Assembly (NCBI GenBank): GCA_002350105.1
Contig: DEDT01000039.1
Coordinates: 91,543 to 123,662 of the forward strand
Source of the DNA: Selenomonadaceae bacterium UBA2897
GTDB taxonomy: Bacteria > Bacillota > Negativicutes > Selenomonadales > Selenomonadaceae
Length of the DNA stretch: 32,120 bases
Direction: 5' to 3'
In this document: positions 21,408 through 32,096 of the stretch, piece by piece
Position numbering within the stretch: the stretch's first letter is position 1
How the letters are laid out: every line of letters starts with the position of its first letter
Program-made: the position numbers and the translations under genes
The notes under the pieces: generated by a model
Told to the model about the DNA's origin: nothing
Seen by the model: the letters and a program-made list of their open reading frames with translations, nothing else
The model's database searches: none

Positions 21408-22280
21408 TTATTCTGCAATCATGCGCATGAGATACTTGCCGTACTCGTTCTTGAGCAGTGGCTGCGCCAGCTTCTCCACCTGGGCCTTGTCGATGTGACC
21501 CATGCGGTAGGCGATCTCCTCCAGGCAGGCGATCTTCAGGCCCTGACGCGCCTGGATGGTCTGCACGAACTGGCCCGCCTGCAGCAGGCTCTCGTGCGTG
21601 CCCGTATCGAGCCAGGCAAAACCGCGGCGCATCTTCTCGACATTCAGCGTACCGCGGGAGAGATAGACTTTATTGACATCCGTAATCTCGAGCTCGCCAC
21701 GCGCCGAAGGCTTGATATGCTTCGCGATGTCCACGATATCCTTATCATAGAAATAGAGACCCGTCACCGCATAGTTTGACTTTGGCTGCGCCGGCTTCTC
21801 CTCCAGCGAGAGCGCATGGCCCGCCTCATCGAACTCCACCACGCCATAGCGCTCAGGGTCAGAAACGTAGTAAGCGAAAACCGTCGCGCCAGCGTCGCGC
21901 TGCGCTGCCCGCTGCATCATGACCGCAAGGTCCGAACCGTAGAAAATATTGTCGCCCAGCACCAGCGCGCAACCCTCGCCCGCGATGAAATCCTCACCGA
22001 TGAGGAAGGCCTGCGCGAGGCCATCCGGGCTCGGCTGTACGGCATAGGAAATATGAATGCCGAGCTGCGAGCCATCGCCGAGCAGCGCCGGATAGAGATC
22101 CTTGTCCGCTGGCGTCGTGATGATGAGGATATCGTCGATGCCCGCGAGCATCAATGTACTCAGCGGATAGTAAATCATCGGCTTGTCGTAGACCGGCATG
22201 AGCTGCTTCGAGACCACGCGGGTCAGCGGATAGAGCCGCGTACCGGAGCCACCGGCGAGAATAATCCCCTTACGTATCAT
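21408..22280 (-). CDS. Glucose-1-phosphate thymidylyltransferase
   Basis: 290 residues, full length. The nucleotidyltransferase signature GIILAGGSGTRLYPLT is at the N-terminus, followed by SKQLMPVYDKPMIYYPLS and EEKPAQPKSNYAVTGLYFYD. It makes dTDP-glucose, the entry step of the pathway. It follows the penicillin-binding protein by 30 nt. No rfbD (dTDP-4-dehydrorhamnose reductase) is in the window. Confidence 0.95.
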   Translation of the reverse strand: MIRKGIILAGGSGTRLYPLTRVVSKQLMPVYDKPMIYYPLSTLMLAGIDDILIITTPADKDLYPALLGDGSQLGIHISYAVQPSPDGLAQAFLIGEDFIAGEGCALVLGDNIFYGSDLAVMMQRAAQRDAGATVFAYYVSDPERYGVVEFDEAGHALSLEEKPAQPKSNYAVTGLYFYDKDIVDIAKHIKPSARGELEITDVNKVYLSRGTLNVEKMRRGFAWLDTGTHESLLQAGQFVQTIQARQGLKIACLEEIAYRMGHIDKAQVEKLAQPLLKNEYGKYLMRMIAE

Positions 22281-22310
22281 AGTTATACCCTCTTTACTGT
22301 AATGATATTT

Positions 22311-24284
22311 TTACGGCTGGAACCAGACCGTAACTTCCGTATCCCGATCGACGAGCGTGTTCGGGGCGATACTTTGCCGCGAGCCAAAGCCAGAGCCCTC
22401 GCTGTCGAAGCTCAGCCCCGCCTGCGACGCCTTCTGCGCCGCTTCACGCAGGCTCATGCCCTGGAAATCCGGCACGATGACCTTGCCGTCCGGCACACTG
22501 CCGGTATAGGATTTCTTTGCCGCTGGCTTGCTGTCCTTCTGCACCTTTTCCATGCCCGCAAAGGGGTCGCTGGACGGCGCGATGTGCAGATAGCGGAAGA
22601 GCTGCGAAAAAATCCTGCCCGCCACCGGCGCTGCCACATGGCCGCCGTAGAAGTCGCCTGCACCCGGGTCGTCGATCATGACGAGCACGACGAGCTGCGG
22701 TTTCTCGACCGGGGCAAAGCCACAGAACGAGGCGATGTAGTGCCCATCCATGTAGCCGGCACCATCTTCGCGGATTTTCTGCGCCGTACCCGTCTTTCCC
22801 GCAATGCGGTAGCCCTTGACCGCCGCCTTCTTGCCGCTGCCTGACGAAACGACCTGCTCCAGCAGGCCCATGAGCGTCTTATCCGTTGCGGACTCGATGG
22901 TGCGCCGGATTTCCGTGCGCCCGTTTTCCTGATAGACCGAGCCATCCGCATTGTAGACGGCCTTGATGATATGCGGCTGCAGCAGGATACCGTCATTCGC
23001 GATAGCCGATATGGCGGTCACGAGCTGCAGCGGCGTCACTGCGATACTTTGGCCGATGGACATCGTGGCGATATCCGAGTCGCGCATATTCTCCGGGTCG
23101 AACAGGATGCCCGGCTCCTCGCCCGGCAGGTCAATGTGCGTGGGCTCGCCGAAGCCAAAGAGCTTCGCGTACTGCGTGAGCTTATCCGCACCGAGGCGCA
23201 GGCCGACCTGGGCAAAGCCTGTATTCAGCGAATGCTTGACAACATCGGCAAAAGTCACGGGTCCCAGCGCCTCGTTATCGGCGTTCTGGATCTTATGTCC
23301 CGAGACCATGACAAAGCCGGGGTCGAAGATCGTCATATTCGGCGTGACGATCTTTTCCTGCAATGCCGCGCCTGCGACCACGGACTTAAAGGTCGAGCCG
23401 GGCTCGTAGATAAACGAAACCGCGCGGTTCTTCCAGCGCTGGGCATCATAATCCCAGAAATGGTTCGGGTTGTAGGTCGGGCGCGAGGCCATGGCCAGCA
23501 CGTCGCCCGTCTGCGGATCCATGACGATGCAGGTGATGGCCTTCGGGTTATTGGCCGCCATCGCCGCATCGAGCTGCTGCTCAACGATGAACTGCACGCC
23601 CGCGTCGATGGTCAGCTGCACCGTCTTGCAGGCATCACCCTGATACTGCAGCGAGCTGAAGAGCGACTCCTGGATAGGCTTGCTCTCCTGGTCCGTCTTG
23701 AGTTTTTTCGCCGTCACTTCTCCCTTGAGCAGCTTATCCATCGACTGCTCGATGCCATCGAGGCCCTTATCCTCCGTGCCCACAAAACCGAGGACCTGTG
23801 CGGCCAGCGTATCGTTGGGATAGGAGCGCTTGGCCTCCGTCTTGAAGCCCAGGCAGTCCGTATACTCCTTTTCGCGGATCATGTCGCGCGCGGCCTCGTA
23901 CTGATCCTGCGGCAGACGCCGTTTCACCCAGACGAAACCACCGCCCTCGGCGATCTTATCGAGGATGTCCTGCTCGCTCTCGTCAATCAATGGCGCAAGA
24001 TCGGCAGCCAGCTGTGCCGGGTCTTTCACGTGATTCGGGTCGACAAACAGGGATTTCATCTTGGAGCTCACGGCGAGCTCCGTACCATTGCGGTCCGTAA
24101 TCGCACCGCGCGGCGTCTCGAGCTGGTACTGATGGTTGACCTGCGCTGCCATGCGCGCCGCCATCTCCGGCCCATCGACAATCTGGATCCAGGCATACCG
24201 GATAAAGATGACCAGACAAGCTACAAGCATCACCATCATCAACGCCAGGATGTGTTTCTGCAAACGCTGCCGCTCATTGTTCAT
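22311..24284 (-). CDS. Class B penicillin-binding protein with C-terminal PASTA domain (FtsI/SpoVD-like)
   Basis: 657 residues: one N-terminal membrane helix (about 12-32), a PBP dimerisation domain (about 55-200), a transpeptidase domain with Ser297-x-x-Lys300 (STFK), SLN (352-354) and KTGT (497-500), and a single PASTA domain at the end (about 597-657). It cross-links peptidoglycan, at septation or possibly as a SpoVD-like protein. The usual mra/mur neighbours are absent and dTDP-sugar genes follow instead. The start is the ATG preceded by GGAGGGG, somewhat far (12 nt). Confidence 0.9.
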   Translation of the reverse strand: MNNERQRLQKHILALMMVMLVACLVIFIRYAWIQIVDGPEMAARMAAQVNHQYQLETPRGAITDRNGTELAVSSKMKSLFVDPNHVKDPAQLAADLAPLIDESEQDILDKIAEGGGFVWVKRRLPQDQYEAARDMIREKEYTDCLGFKTEAKRSYPNDTLAAQVLGFVGTEDKGLDGIEQSMDKLLKGEVTAKKLKTDQESKPIQESLFSSLQYQGDACKTVQLTIDAGVQFIVEQQLDAAMAANNPKAITCIVMDPQTGDVLAMASRPTYNPNHFWDYDAQRWKNRAVSFIYEPGSTFKSVVAGAALQEKIVTPNMTIFDPGFVMVSGHKIQNADNEALGPVTFADVVKHSLNTGFAQVGLRLGADKLTQYAKLFGFGEPTHIDLPGEEPGILFDPENMRDSDIATMSIGQSIAVTPLQLVTAISAIANDGILLQPHIIKAVYNADGSVYQENGRTEIRRTIESATDKTLMGLLEQVVSSGSGKKAAVKGYRIAGKTGTAQKIREDGAGYMDGHYIASFCGFAPVEKPQLVVLVMIDDPGAGDFYGGHVAAPVAGRIFSQLFRYLHIAPSSDPFAGMEKVQKDSKPAAKKSYTGSVPDGKVIVPDFQGMSLREAAQKASQAGLSFDSEGSGFGSRQSIAPNTLVDRDTEVTVWFQP

Positions 24285-24368
24285 GAACTTCTGCTTCCCC
24301 TCCGCCCGCGTGTCCGCCTGCAGCTGGACACAATAATATAAGTATATTGTACCACAATCTACGTACAC

Positions 24369-24400
24369 AAAAAAGCCTTCCCCATTGCTGAGAAAGGCTT
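24369..24400 (-). terminator. Terminator after rlmH
   Basis: Stem AAGCCTTTCTC/GGGGAAGGCTT followed by T6 on the minus strand, 13 nt beyond the rlmH stop codon. Confidence 0.85.
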
Positions 24401-24412
24401 TCTGCCAACTTG

Positions 24413-24892
24413 TTACCAATGATACTTTTCGCCGTGATTGATCTTGGCGCAGCGGTAGATCTGCTCCACGAGCAGCAACCGCACCATCTGATGGGTGAAG
24501 GTCAGCTGGGAAAAACTCAGCCGCAGGTCCGCTGCCGCACGCACCTCCTCGGAGAGCCCGAAGGCTCCGCCGATGAGGAACGTGAGGCTGCTCCTGCCGT
24601 GCAGGCCGAGATCCGCGATGTGCGCGGCCAGGTTTTCCGAGGGCATTTCCTCGCCGTAGACATCGAGTACGAAGAGGTAGCTGCCCGCAGGTACGAGCTT
24701 CAGCAGACGCTGGCCCTCTTTCTGCAGGACCTGCTCCTTCTCCGCCGCCGACGGTTCATCCGGCATCTTCTCCTCATGGATTTCCCGCACCTCGACCTGC
24801 GCGAAGGGCTGCAGGCGCTTCAGGTACTCGTTGATACCGGCCGTCAGATACTTTTCCTTGATCTTTCCGGCGCAGACGATGGTGATCTTCAT
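24413..24892 (-). CDS. 23S rRNA pseudouridine-1915 N3-methyltransferase
   Basis: 159 residues, family length. The SPOUT-fold knot is seen in FLIGGAFGLSEEV and the C-terminal SFSQLTFTHQMVRLLLVEQIYRCAKINHGEKYHW region, with Tyr at the end contacting the substrate. It methylates the pseudouridine in helix 69 of 23S rRNA. It starts 3 nt after the htrA stop codon; the pairing htrA-rlmH is common in Firmicutes. Confidence 0.95.
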   Translation of the reverse strand: MKITIVCAGKIKEKYLTAGINEYLKRLQPFAQVEVREIHEEKMPDEPSAAEKEQVLQKEGQRLLKLVPAGSYLFVLDVYGEEMPSENLAAHIADLGLHGRSSLTFLIGGAFGLSEEVRAAADLRLSFSQLTFTHQMVRLLLVEQIYRCAKINHGEKYHW

Positions 24893-24895
24893 CGC

Positions 24896-26014
24896 TTACT
24901 TCGTATCCTGCTGAGGCATTTCGTCCAGCGTCACGTCCACGGTCTGCTTCTTCCCGTTGCGGTCGAACTCGACCTTGACCGTTTCGCCGACCTTATGCTC
25001 CGCAATCTTAGCCCGCAGATCACGCACGCTGTTCGTCTCCTCGCCATCGAGCTTGAGGATGATGTCGCCGCGCTGCATGCCCGCACGGCCGGCCGGCCCG
25101 TTGAGAATGAGCTGGAAGACATAGACGCCCTTGTCGATGTTCAGCTCATAGCCATAGCGCGCCGCCGTCTGCGGATCGAAGACCGTCACGCCGAGGTACG
25201 GACGAGCCACATAGCCATTATTCATGAGCTGATCCACGACCGTCTTTACCGTGTTGATGGGGATGGAGAAGCCCATGCCCTCGACACCATTGGCCGCAAG
25301 CTTCGCGCTGTTGATGCCGATGACCTCGCCGTCCGCATTCACAAGTGCACCGCCCGAGTTGCCCGGGTTGATGGCCGCATCCGTCTGCAGCAGTTTCAGG
25401 CGATTGTCCGAGATATCGAGCGTACGGTTCAGCGCGCTGATGACGCCCGCCGTCACGCTGCCCTTGAACTCGAGGCCCATCGGGTTGCCGATGGCAATGG
25501 CCGGCTCGCCGACCACGATCTTGTCCGAGTCGCCGAAGGTCGCCGCCGGCAGATCCTTGGCATCGACCTTCACGACCGCGAGGTCCGTGACCTCATCCGT
25601 GCCGATGAGCTTGCCCTTCAGCGTGCGGCCATCCGCCAGCGACACGATGAGCTCCTTCGCATTCGCCACTACATGGTTGTTCGTGACGATGTAGCCATCG
25701 CTGCGGAAAATCACGCCCGAGCCCACGCCCTCGGTCTCCACCGGGTTATTGAACCAGTCGCGCGCCACGGCCTTGTTCGTGATGCCGACCACCGACGGGC
25801 CCACGGCCTTGGCCGCGCGCACCACCGGCGTATTGCGGGCATCGGACAGGCTCTGTTCTGCAGCTTCCTGCTGTGCCGCTGCCGCTGACGTACTCGTCGG
25901 GTTCGTCGCCGTGCTGGCCGAGCAGCCGCTGAAGGTCAGCGTCGAAGCGGCGAAGAAGGCCGCCACGAGCATGGTCGTTTTCTTTTTCATCCATTTATCC
26001 AGAAACTTTTGCAT
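24896..26014 (-). CDS. HtrA/DegP-like serine protease (lipoprotein)
   Basis: 372 residues. A signal peptide with lipobox LTFSGC (Cys31) suggests a lipid anchor rather than the usual membrane helix. The trypsin-like domain has His114 (TNNHVV), Asp144 (TDLAVV) and Ser220 (NPGNSGG). A single PDZ domain follows (about 265-355, GYVARPYLGVTV...GPAGRAGMQRGDIIL). It probably handles misfolded envelope proteins. The ATG with GGAGGG seven nt upstream is taken as start. Confidence 0.93.
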   Translation of the reverse strand: MQKFLDKWMKKKTTMLVAAFFAASTLTFSGCSASTATNPTSTSAAAAQQEAAEQSLSDARNTPVVRAAKAVGPSVVGITNKAVARDWFNNPVETEGVGSGVIFRSDGYIVTNNHVVANAKELIVSLADGRTLKGKLIGTDEVTDLAVVKVDAKDLPAATFGDSDKIVVGEPAIAIGNPMGLEFKGSVTAGVISALNRTLDISDNRLKLLQTDAAINPGNSGGALVNADGEVIGINSAKLAANGVEGMGFSIPINTVKTVVDQLMNNGYVARPYLGVTVFDPQTAARYGYELNIDKGVYVFQLILNGPAGRAGMQRGDIILKLDGEETNSVRDLRAKIAEHKVGETVKVEFDRNGKKQTVDVTLDEMPQQDTK

Positions 26015-26080
26015 CAAAGATCCCTCCGTTCATCTGCAAGGCATTATAGCAAGCATGTCTAAAAAATTTCTGTAAGCCGG

Positions 26081-26863
26081 TTACGAAAGCGATGATATTG
26101 TCGGCGTATCGCCCACGCAGACCAGCTCGCGCTGGGACGTCAGGCGTACGTCGAGCTGCAGGCCCTGCTGCTGCAGGATATCTTGCACGGTGTGCGCCGC
26201 GAGCTCCGGGCGGTTATTTTCCTCCGACAGATGCGCGAGCAGGACATGCGCGGGCTTTTTCTGCATGCGCACGAGTGTCCAGGCCGCATCCATGTTCGTG
26301 AGGTGCCCGCGGTTCGAGAGAATGCGCCGCTTCAGCGGCCAGGGGTAGCTGCCCTGGCGCAGCAGCTCCGGGTCGTGATTCGCCTCCAGCACCAGCGTGT
26401 CCGCGCCCTCGATGCCCGCCTGCACCGCAGGCGTCACGAAGCCGAGGTCCGTGGCGATGGCACAGCAGCGCGAGCCCGTGATGCGGTAGCCCACGGAATC
26501 CGCCGCATCGTGAGAAGTGGCAAAAGGCGTTACATGCACCGCATCGAATACCACGCCATCCTCCAGTGCATGGCAGCAGTCATCCGGCAGCTGTTGCCGG
26601 CAACTCATGGCCGCAAAAGTCGCCGCCCGCGAAAAGATGGGCAGGTGATACCATTTGCTCAGCATGGCCAGCCCCGCGATGTGGTCGCGATGCTCATGCG
26701 TGATGAGAATGCCGTCGAGATCCGCGGCCTCGACGCCCTGCGCCGCGAGTCCCTTACGGATGCGCGTCGCGCTGATGCCCGCATCGACGAGCAGCCTGAC
26801 GCCATCCATTTCCACGAGGATGGCGTTGCCCTTGCTGCCGCTGGCCAGAACCGTTACCTGCAT
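26081..26863 (-). CDS. MBL-fold exonuclease-like hydrolase (YycJ/WalJ family)
   Basis: 260 residues with VLASGSKGNAILVE at the start and the metal motif THEHRDHIAGL. The family normally has HEHSDH; Arg replaces Ser here, but metal ligands are kept. YycJ proteins are implicated in DNA repair and cell-wall signalling and usually sit beside htrA, as here. No walR/walK genes are present, in keeping with Negativicutes. Confidence 0.9.
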   Translation of the reverse strand: MQVTVLASGSKGNAILVEMDGVRLLVDAGISATRIRKGLAAQGVEAADLDGILITHEHRDHIAGLAMLSKWYHLPIFSRAATFAAMSCRQQLPDDCCHALEDGVVFDAVHVTPFATSHDAADSVGYRITGSRCCAIATDLGFVTPAVQAGIEGADTLVLEANHDPELLRQGSYPWPLKRRILSNRGHLTNMDAAWTLVRMQKKPAHVLLAHLSEENNRPELAAHTVQDILQQQGLQLDVRLTSQRELVCVGDTPTISSLS

Positions 26864-26908
26864 CCTACCCGACTCCTATTCTTTTCCCGTCGTCAACTGA
26901 AAAACCGG

Positions 26909-26946
26909 CAAAAAAGCGGCGCTGCCTTTCAGCCCGCCGCGCTTTC
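26909..26946 (-). terminator. Terminator after perR
   Basis: A GC-rich stem (AAAGCGCGGCGG.../...GCGCCGCTTTTTT) with T6 on the minus strand, 33 nt beyond the stop codon. A TATAAT at 26958-26963 lies before it, so some walJ transcripts may have to read through it. Confidence 0.75.
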
Positions 26947-26978
26947 GCACCTCTGCTATTATAGCACATTGACATGGC

Positions 26979-27437
26979 TCAATGCACTTTTCTTTGCCCC
27001 GCTTCATCACGTAACTCCTGCTCGCGGCAGGCGGGGCAGACGCCATAGAAATACACCTGCTGCTCCGTCACCTCATAGCCCGTGCAGGATGCCGCCTCCC
27101 GCTGCAAGCCCGTGAGTGAGAGCCCCGACACATCATCCACACGGCCGCACACGCGGCAGCAGATATGCGGGTGCAGCGCCGTATTCGCATCGTAGCGATA
27201 GGCGTCCTCGCCCACGTTGAGCTCCTGAGCAAGACCGACCTCGCAGAGAATGCCCAGGGTCTTGTACACCGTAGCGAGACTCATAGTCGGGTAGAGCGGC
27301 AGCAATTCCGCGTAGAGCGTCTCCGCTTGCGGATGCGCCGTCGTTCGAGCCAGCGCATGATAGACCGCCAGCCGCTGCGGCGTCACCTTGTAGCCATGCG
27401 CACGCAGGATCTGCGTAACTTCCTTCGCCTGTAACAT
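26979..27437 (-). CDS. PerR-type peroxide-sensing Fur-family repressor
   Basis: 152 residues from the ATG that follows GGAGG. The winged helix is N-terminal (GYKVTPQRLAVYHAL...SLATVYKTLGIL). Structural zinc Cys pairs are C94-x2-C97 and C134-x2-C137. The residues aligned with the B. subtilis PerR iron site (H37, D85, H91, H93, D104) are H35, D83, H89, H91 and D102, all at a constant offset of two. Asp at the last site favours PerR over Fur. A box resembling the family operator lies upstream, suggesting self-regulation. Confidence 0.85.
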   Translation of the reverse strand: MLQAKEVTQILRAHGYKVTPQRLAVYHALARTTAHPQAETLYAELLPLYPTMSLATVYKTLGILCEVGLAQELNVGEDAYRYDANTALHPHICCRVCGRVDDVSGLSLTGLQREAASCTGYEVTEQQVYFYGVCPACREQELRDEAGQRKVH

Positions 27438-27476
27438 CGTCAATACCTCCGTGGGCTCCGGATCGATTTCAATAAC

Positions 27477-27491
27477 AAATAACGATTATCT
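27477..27491 (-). promoter_or_regulatory. Putative Fur/PerR box
   Basis: On the minus strand AGATAATCGTTATTT matches 11 of 15 positions of the 7-1-7 consensus TGATAATnATTATCA. It lies 40 nt upstream of the perR start codon in an AT-rich patch that contains a second TTATAAATAGATAA match. Confidence 0.55.
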
Positions 27492-27595
27492 ATTTATAAC
27501 TATTTTATCTTTCTCTGCACGACCTGTCAACATTTTCTCCCCTGACACATATCTGCTATAATAGGGACAGTCTTGAAACAACAGGAGAGAAAAAT

Positions 27596-29800
<2,205 letters not shown>

Positions 29801-29829
29801 AACAGCGTAATATAATCTGCCACGAAAGA

Positions 29830-30023
29830 GGAAAAGGGGCCATATACCAAAAGCGCAGCGTTGGAGATTTGCGTTAAGAAATATTTTTTTGCCGACCAGA
29901 ACCCTCAGAAAAGTATTTTCGTTCAAGCGAAGCGCGTTTAAATACTTTTCTAGGATTAGTTCCCGGCAAAAAAATATTTTAGCAAATCTTCTCAGCGAAG
30001 CGTTGGTATATGGCCCCTTTTCC
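29830..30023. repeat. 194-bp long palindrome between convergent genes
   Basis: The two halves are imperfect inverted copies: GGAAAAGGGGCCATATACCA at the left edge is matched exactly by its complement at the right edge. Matching blocks continue inward (GATTTGC, AAATATTTTTTTGCCG, AGAAAAGTATTT) to the centre near 29926. RNA of either strand would form one long hairpin. It may be a MITE-like element now serving as terminator for tex and cobT. Part of the right arm (TTCTCAGCGAAGC) recurs about 48 nt later, at 30038. Confidence 0.8.
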
Positions 30024-30078
30024 GACTGCCTATCCGTTCTCAGCGAAGCCTTGTCTGTCCGCCCCTTTTTCGACCGTC

Positions 30079-31947
30079 TCATGCTCGAGGCATTGTGATA
30101 TTTACTTCAGCGAACTCCTTCATATCGTTCAGCACACACAGCGCCGCCTGCACAACCTGCAGCCCCAGCGCCGCTACGATGCCGCAGGGCAGCGTAACGC
30201 ACGTATGCAGCATCGCAGGCTGCACATGCAGGATATAGGGACGGATCGACGGGCACAACGCCTCGGTGTAGCGCGCGATGATCTCCACCGCCTCATCATC
30301 CAGCACCATCAGACAGCAATTATGCGCTCCCGCGATCAGCGCGCCGATCACCGCGCCGACCTCCACCTGCAGTTCTGCCGGCACCTGCTGCAGGAACTCC
30401 GCGGGCGCATAGCGCAGGCTCCCATCCTCATGGAGCAGCAGCTCCCTGAGCTCCGCGCCGCGATCCCGCGTCAGAGCCAGCCCGATGATCGCATCATCGA
30501 AACCGATCTCCTCTGCCACCTGCCGTCCGAACTCGAAGCCCGCCGTCGCCGACTGCTGCTCACGCAGGAGCCCGATGGTCGTCGTCGCCTCGGCATAATC
30601 CGTCAACGCATCCAGCACGCGCACCTGCCGCTGCGACAGCTCCGCCGGCGTAAACACGAGCAGCGACCGCGCCAGCTCTTTCTCGGGCCGCTCCTCGAAC
30701 TCGATACCCGCCAGCTCCACGGCAATCTGCTCCAGGCACCCCAGACTGCGCTGAGGCTTCGCCAGCTGATCCAGCCGCGCCTGGCATGCCGCCATGCTCT
30801 TTGCATCCAGCTCCGGCATCGTATCGAGGTAAAAGCTGAACGTCTTATCCGTCACCACCGGCGCATGCTCCGGCATGCGCTCGAAAGTCGTATTATCCCC
30901 CGGCTCCATCTTCTCATCAGCCGGTGCCGTCAGGTTCAGGTAAAGCGCAACCGCCGCCTGCAGAAAATCCAGCGCCAGTGCCGAGCCGCACATCTCACCC
31001 AGATGAAAGTCCATCTGCAAAAGCGGCTGCAAGCCCAGCGCATGCAATACGGCCGCATGCGCTGGCTCCGCACTCAGCTGCGAGGGAATCAGGTAATCCC
31101 GCACCGCCGGGCAAAGCTGCACCGCGAGCAGCGCCGCCACGCTGCAGTTGATGCCATCGACCATGGTCATGGCATGCCCCGCCGCTGCGCCGATCATCAG
31201 CCCTGCCATGCAGCCGAACTCAAAACCGCCCACTTTCGCCAGCACATCGAGCGCATCCTCTGCATCGGGCTGGTTTACCTCCAATGCGCGCCGTATCACT
31301 TCAACCTTATGCCGCCGCCGTGCCGCCGAAATACGCGAGCCGATTCCTGTGGCCTGGTCCGGATCCAGCCCACACATCACCGCCGCCATCGCCGTGCTCG
31401 CCGTCGTATTGGCCACGCCCATATCCCCCGGCAGAATGCAATTCACCCCATCTGCCGTACACGTCAGGGCCAGCTGAATGCCCGTCTCCACCGACTGCAA
31501 CGCCTGCTCCCGCGTCATCGCCGGCCCCTGTGTCATATCCTGTGTACCCCGGGCCACATGCCGGTCGATCACGCCCGGCACAGCTGCGGCCTCTGCCAGG
31601 CCCATATCGACCACCAGAAGCTCGGCCTGGGCAAAATCAGCAAAAACATTCGCCGCCGCCCCGCGATGCAGCAGATAATTGCGCACCATCTGCACTGACG
31701 TCTCCGGCACAAAGGCGCTCACCTGCTGTGCAGATACGCCATGATCCGCACAGCACATAATCACCGCCGCACGCAAAGCCGCCGGTTCCGTATTCCCCGT
31801 AACGCCTACGAACCGCAGTAATATCTTGCGCAAAGCCCCCAGCCGTTCCGCCTCCGGCAAAGCCTCCCAAAGCGCCCCCGAAGCCTCTTTCATCGCCCGC
31901 CGGTCCAAGCCACCAATCCGCGCAACCGTCTCCTCAAACAGACTCAT
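30079..31947 (-). CDS. Double CobT: probable ArsA-ArsB fusion (lower-ligand base phosphoribosyltransferase)
   Basis: 622 residues, nearly twice CobT. The first half (1-340) has GDMGVANTTAS, VGGFEFGCMAG, and the catalytic Glu318 in HLGEMCGSAL (E317 in Salmonella CobT). It lacks the N-terminal KPxxSLG motif. The second half (about 380-622) has that motif (LDQLAKPQRSLGCLEQIAVELAGI), but the catalytic Glu position reads Leu/Pro (TLPCGIVAAL). CobT activates the lower-ligand base of cobamides. In Sporomusa, another Negativicute, the two CobT homologs ArsA and ArsB work together to attach phenolic bases; this looks like those two joined. Phenolic specificity is inferred. Promoter TTGTGG-18-TATAAT; no cobalamin riboswitch fits the short leader. 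Confidence 0.88.
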   Translation of the reverse strand: MSLFEETVARIGGLDRRAMKEASGALWEALPEAERLGALRKILLRFVGVTGNTEPAALRAAVIMCCADHGVSAQQVSAFVPETSVQMVRNYLLHRGAAANVFADFAQAELLVVDMGLAEAAAVPGVIDRHVARGTQDMTQGPAMTREQALQSVETGIQLALTCTADGVNCILPGDMGVANTTASTAMAAVMCGLDPDQATGIGSRISAARRRHKVEVIRRALEVNQPDAEDALDVLAKVGGFEFGCMAGLMIGAAAGHAMTMVDGINCSVAALLAVQLCPAVRDYLIPSQLSAEPAHAAVLHALGLQPLLQMDFHLGEMCGSALALDFLQAAVALYLNLTAPADEKMEPGDNTTFERMPEHAPVVTDKTFSFYLDTMPELDAKSMAACQARLDQLAKPQRSLGCLEQIAVELAGIEFEERPEKELARSLLVFTPAELSQRQVRVLDALTDYAEATTTIGLLREQQSATAGFEFGRQVAEEIGFDDAIIGLALTRDRGAELRELLLHEDGSLRYAPAEFLQQVPAELQVEVGAVIGALIAGAHNCCLMVLDDEAVEIIARYTEALCPSIRPYILHVQPAMLHTCVTLPCGIVAALGLQVVQAALCVLNDMKEFAEVNITMPRA

Positions 31948-31998
31948 ATCCGTACCTCCACATGATCAGTCTGTATCAATTATAGCATACGTATCAAC

Positions 31999-32052
31999 TT
32001 ATCCACAATTATCCACATAATTCACACCGCACCATGTGCATAATGTGGATAA
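31999..32052. other. Cluster of three DnaA boxes
   Basis: Perfect TTATCCACA boxes at 31999-32007 and 32009-32017 and an inverted perfect copy at 32044-32052, within 54 bp of AT-rich DNA between cobT and the 5S rRNA gene. They overlap the -35 region of the cobT promoter. They could titrate DnaA or couple the promoters to it. Confidence 0.8.
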
Positions 32053-32068
32053 ATTAAATCAAGTAACA

Positions 32069-32090
32069 AAAAAGCACTCTTTCGAGTGCT
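32069..32090 (-). terminator. Terminator of the rRNA operon
   Basis: Stem AGCACTC-TTTC-GAGTGCT followed by T6 on the minus strand, directly after the 5S rRNA end. Confidence 0.85.
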
Positions 32091-32096
32091 CGTGCT

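Noticed and set aside
31999..32052. Chromosomal origin
   Set aside because: Three DnaA boxes alone, without dnaA/dnaN, an AT-rich unwinding repeat or more boxes, are not enough; the neighbours are cobT and rRNA.
31948..32096. Cobalamin riboswitch ahead of cobT
   Set aside because: The leader from the TATAAT box to the start codon is only about 30 nt, too short for the element, and no B12-box-like sequence is seen.
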